Source of the DNA: Fidelibacterota bacterium
GTDB taxonomy: Bacteria > Fidelibacterota > Marinisomatia > Marinisomatales > UBA1611
Assembly: GCA_015658495.1 (NCBI GenBank)
Contig: DQOT01000036.1
Span: 1 to 18,649, forward strand
DNA: 18,649 nt
Direction of reading: 5' to 3'
In this document: one piece after another, positions 16,122-18,649 of the stretch
How positions within the stretch are numbered: the first letter of the stretch is position 1
Layout of the letters: each line of letters starts with the position of its first letter
Made by a program: the position numbers and the translations under genes
The notes under the pieces: generated by a model
The model's database searches: none
Told to the model about the DNA's origin: nothing
The model's input: only the letters and a program-made list of their open reading frames with translations

Positions 16122-17649
16122 AAAATCCCATTCCTGCAGGATCAATTCCCAATACCCCAACCCAGTAAAGCACAATAATGACAGATAAAGCGAACAGTGC
16201 GATAGGCCAGCCCAAAGTTGCCATCCGTATAAAATCTTTTGATTCTAATTGTCCACTGGCATAGACGATGGAACTGGCAGGCGTCCCGATCACAAGCCAA
16301 TAGGCCATAGATGTAGCAATGGCAAGGCCAACGCCCACGAGGATAGGATTGGTATTTGAAGCGACAGCCATGTCCAGGACAACCGGACCAATTACAGCGA
16401 CTGTAGCACCAGCACTCATGAGGTTTGTAAGAACCGCACCAATGCAGCACATGAGGATCACGAGGCCAACACCGGAATCAAGTCCTAAAGGCGCCACCAT
16501 ATCCATAATTTGATCAGCAAACCAACTGGACGCGCCTGTAGCCTTAAAAACTATTCCCAGGCTGATACAACCGGCATAAAGGACAATGACGCCCCAACTA
16601 ACTCTATCTTCATAATCTTTCCATGAGGTGAGTCCACTTAACATGTAAAGAACCGCACCGGAAATAGCGATTCCACCTAATCCAAGTGAGAATCCGAGTA
16701 AACCTGCAACTAAAGTTTTATCTGTGATCCAGAGGAATACCACCAATCCCATGATGGCTGCAACCAGTTTTTGTTTTCCGGTCATAGCGCCATGCTTTTC
16801 CAGATCTTTTTTCAGGAAATCAACTGCTTCACTTAAGTCATCCACTTCCGGTTTAAAGAGTAAAGGCAATAGAAATGCCATCACTACTGACATAATTATG
16901 GTATAAGCAACGCCCATGGTGACCCATTCCATGAATGAAATATCAATACCCATATTATTGAGAAAACCGATCATGAGTGCATTCCGTGCTCCGCCGGTGG
17001 GGCTCATGGGGCCGCCAATCATGCAGCCCACAGCAATGGTTATCATGAGCAGAGTTCCAAGCCGTGGTGCAGGGGTAGATTTATTTGTCAATGTATAAAG
17101 GGCCATAGCGATGGGCACATACATTGCAGCAACCGCATGCTCACCCACAAAGGCTGTTGGAATTGCGGTTCCAAGAAGAATCCCAATAACGATGTTTCGA
17201 GTTTTTGTTCCTGCGAGACTCACCACAAGCATACCAACACGCTTATCGAGACCGTATTTCACAAGGGTCGCCCCTAATGCCAAAGATCCCGCGATGAACC
17301 AAACTGCATCGTGGGCATAGGTCTTGGCGAGCATTCCCGGTTCTGTAATCCCAAAGAAGAGTTGCACCAAACCAATCAAGAGGGCAACTGCCGGCATGGG
17401 CACCGCTTCGGTGGCAAAGAAAACCACACACATGGCCAGCAGAGCCATGGTGAGTTGAATGTGAGTTGCTTTCTGAGAAACATCCATGGATGCATCACTC
17501 CCAAACAGTTCCTGAGCCTTTTGGGTCATGGATTCTGGTGTTGGCATAATGAAAGCAATTAGGATAAAAACTAAAAGACCAATTCCAAGCCATTTGAAAT
17601 CGGTCGTTTTGGCGAAACCGCCGCTGTTATTATTATTTGAATCACTCAT
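16120..17649 (-). CDS. DASS/SLC13-family anion transporter
   Basis: This approximately 509-residue inner-membrane protein has about 12 hydrophobic segments plus re-entrant Gly/Ser-rich loops. The two sodium/substrate motifs of the divalent anion:sodium symporter family are recognisable: GGPMSPTGGARNALMIGFL in the first half and NLMSAGATVAVIGPVVLDMA followed by GTPASSIVYASGQ in the second. Family members move sulfate, succinate and other dicarboxylates or tricarboxylates, usually with Na+. A hydrophilic N-terminal stretch MSDSNNNNSGG precedes helix 1. I chose the ATG at 17649-17647; a TTG 13 codons upstream is open but would add a hydrophobic stretch with no ribosome site at a suitable distance. 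A cytosolic charged loop (VDDLSEAVDFLKKDLEKHG) separates the two halves. The anion cannot be assigned from sequence alone. Confidence 0.9.
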   Translation of the reverse strand: MSDSNNNNSGGFAKTTDFKWLGIGLLVFILIAFIMPTPESMTQKAQELFGSDASMDVSQKATHIQLTMALLAMCVVFFATEAVPMPAVALLIGLVQLFFGITEPGMLAKTYAHDAVWFIAGSLALGATLVKYGLDKRVGMLVVSLAGTKTRNIVIGILLGTAIPTAFVGEHAVAAMYVPIAMALYTLTNKSTPAPRLGTLLMITIAVGCMIGGPMSPTGGARNALMIGFLNNMGIDISFMEWVTMGVAYTIIMSVVMAFLLPLLFKPEVDDLSEAVDFLKKDLEKHGAMTGKQKLVAAIMGLVVFLWITDKTLVAGLLGFSLGLGGIAISGAVLYMLSGLTSWKDYEDRVSWGVIVLYAGCISLGIVFKATGASSWFADQIMDMVAPLGLDSGVGLVILMCCIGAVLTNLMSAGATVAVIGPVVLDMAVASNTNPILVGVGLAIATSMAYWLVIGTPASSIVYASGQLESKDFIRMATLGWPIALFALSVIIVLYWVGVLGIDPAGMGF

Positions 17650-17756
17650 AGGTATATGGAATGTGGTGAATTTCAATATTAAAATCAACCCTTTGAATTA
17701 AAATTTGAGTTTCTTATTTAGATTCCCACCCTTTCCGACTAATTTTAAATAAGAAA
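17650..17756. promoter_or_regulatory. Divergent intergenic region between transporter and NamZ-like gene
   Basis: This 107-base AT-rich gap must hold promoters for both divergent genes. On the plus strand, TTGAAT (17693-17698) and TATTTA (17715-17720) are 16 bases apart but match the sigma-70 consensus poorly. No Shine-Dalgarno site is evident before either start, and no operator symmetry stands out. Promoter positions are unresolved. Confidence 0.3.
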
Positions 17757-18649
17757 ATGAAGCCATTCCGCCACAACCTTTTAGTGTTTATCGCCTGCAC
17801 AATTTCCCTGGGCCAGGATTCTTCCGGTCATTCATTTCAATATTCCACTCTGTTAGAGACGCCCGACTTATCTTTCTTTAAACAGGTTTATTCCGGCTTG
17901 GATATTTTGGAGCAAATGGACTTTAAGCCCATTGAAGGGAAGTCCGTCGCCTTGTTTACCAACCAGACGGCTGTGAACCGAAACGGCACTCATATTTTGG
18001 ATCTATTGAAGGACGCACCTGAGGTAAAGGTGGTTGCCTTACTCGCACCGGAGCATGGCATCTGGGGCATAGATGACAGTCGAGCCAAGCTGGTTGGACG
18101 AGAACAAATTGATCCAGTTCACGGTGCGCCTATCATTGATATGTTCAATAAATACGTCCATCCACCTCATTGGATCATGGATAAGGTTGACTTGGTTATT
18201 GTTGATTTTCAGGATACAGGTTCCCGGTACTCCACCATGATTACCACCATGTCCAAATTATTTGAATCTGCTTCGGAGTGGCGGATCCCGGTGATGGTAC
18301 TGGATCGTCCGAATCCCTTGCGAGGCGATATTGTGGATGGGCCCATACCTCGGACAGAATTTCAGTCTTATGAATCTTACCACCTTTTTCCCATCCGTCA
18401 TGGACTCACATTGGGAGAAGTGTCCATCCTGATCAATGAAATGGGTTGGATCAAAGATCTGAAGCGGGTGGAACTCACGGTGGTACCCATGTCAAACTGG
18501 GATCGTGAAATGTGGTTTAATGAGACGAAAATTGCCTGGCGCCATCCAACACCGTTTCTTCGCAACGAAGAGAGTTTGCTCGCTTATGTGGGGATGGATC
18601 TTTTCCGGGGAACCAACATGAATATTGGTTTTGGAACGGAGACGCCTTA
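17757..18649 (+). CDS. NamZ/DUF1343-family protein, probable exo-N-acetylmuramidase (3' end outside window)
   Basis: The first 297 residues are visible with no stop before the window edge. The N-terminus (Lys2, Arg5, then hydrophobic LLVFIACTI) looks like an export signal; Cys14 gives a weak lipobox, so lipoprotein processing is possible but unsure. The body follows the DUF1343/NamZ pattern: GLDILEQ (47-53), VALFTNQTAVNRNG (64-77), LLAPEHGIWG (95-104), VDFQDTGSRYST (149-160), VLDRPNPLRG (181-190), IRHGLTLGEVS (213-223), MSNWDREMW (245-253) and LFRGTN (282-287). Characterised NamZ enzymes remove terminal N-acetylmuramic acid from peptidoglycan fragments for recycling. Usual WxPPSPN and EGTNxSxGRGT segments read WRHPTPF and RGTNMNIGFGT here, so substrate preference may differ. 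The start ATG at 17757 directly precedes the signal segment. Confidence 0.88.
   Translation, partial: MKPFRHNLLVFIACTISLGQDSSGHSFQYSTLLETPDLSFFKQVYSGLDILEQMDFKPIEGKSVALFTNQTAVNRNGTHILDLLKDAPEVKVVALLAPEHGIWGIDDSRAKLVGREQIDPVHGAPIIDMFNKYVHPPHWIMDKVDLVIVDFQDTGSRYSTMITTMSKLFESASEWRIPVMVLDRPNPLRGDIVDGPIPRTEFQSYESYHLFPIRHGLTLGEVSILINEMGWIKDLKRVELTVVPMSNWDREMWFNETKIAWRHPTPFLRNEESLLAYVGMDLFRGTNMNIGFGTETP

Overview
This window is part of a bacterial chromosome, moderately AT-rich, carrying mostly conserved housekeeping and transport genes. No tRNA, rRNA, CRISPR array, insertion sequence or phage gene was recognised. The organism cannot be named with certainty. A possible SecA/Sec-type signal peptide, Na+-coupled-type anion transport, full SMC, GroESL with a Gly-Met tail, and rare use of Shine-Dalgarno sites would fit a free-living, possibly marine, bacterium of the FCB (Bacteroidota/Marinimicrobia-like) assemblage, but this is a low-confidence inference. 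TTG start codons are used repeatedly.

Layout. Positions 1-1994 (+) hold the hinge-to-C-terminus half of SMC. Positions 2063-2608 (+) hold a compact type II toxin-antitoxin pair (Phd/YefM-like antitoxin, RelE/YafQ-like toxin). Positions 2681-6273 (+) form a tightly packed unit: MscS channel, DUF423 membrane protein, APC-family permease, homocysteine S-methyltransferase, then a probable terminator. The last two genes overlap by one base and resemble an mmuP-mmuM pair for S-methylmethionine use. dUTPase (6350-6787) follows a leader with no G for 63 bases. groES-groEL (7005-8940) follow a 9-bp perfect inverted repeat that could be a heat-shock operator but is not CIRCE; the operon ends at a strong terminator. 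DNA polymerase I (9053-11779) has intact proofreading and polymerase motifs. Positions 11863-15099 (+) form a second tightly overlapping operon: ABC ATPase, ABC-2 permease, nucleoside 2-deoxyribosyltransferase-like protein, alanine racemase.

On the minus strand, 17649-15102 is a run of a DASS/SLC13 anion transporter, a small membrane-anchored protein, a GFA/CENP-V zinc protein and, directly abutting the latter, a decayed rlmH gene with an early stop, a frameshift and a missing central portion. The last gene (17757 to the window end, +) is a divergently transcribed secreted NamZ/DUF1343-family protein, probably a cell-wall-recycling muramidase, cut off by the window edge.

The window does not show a clear new multi-gene system. 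The items most worth checking are the rlmH remnant, the ABC ATPase with substituted Q-loop and H-switch residues, the groESL inverted repeat, and the ABC/transferase/racemase operon.
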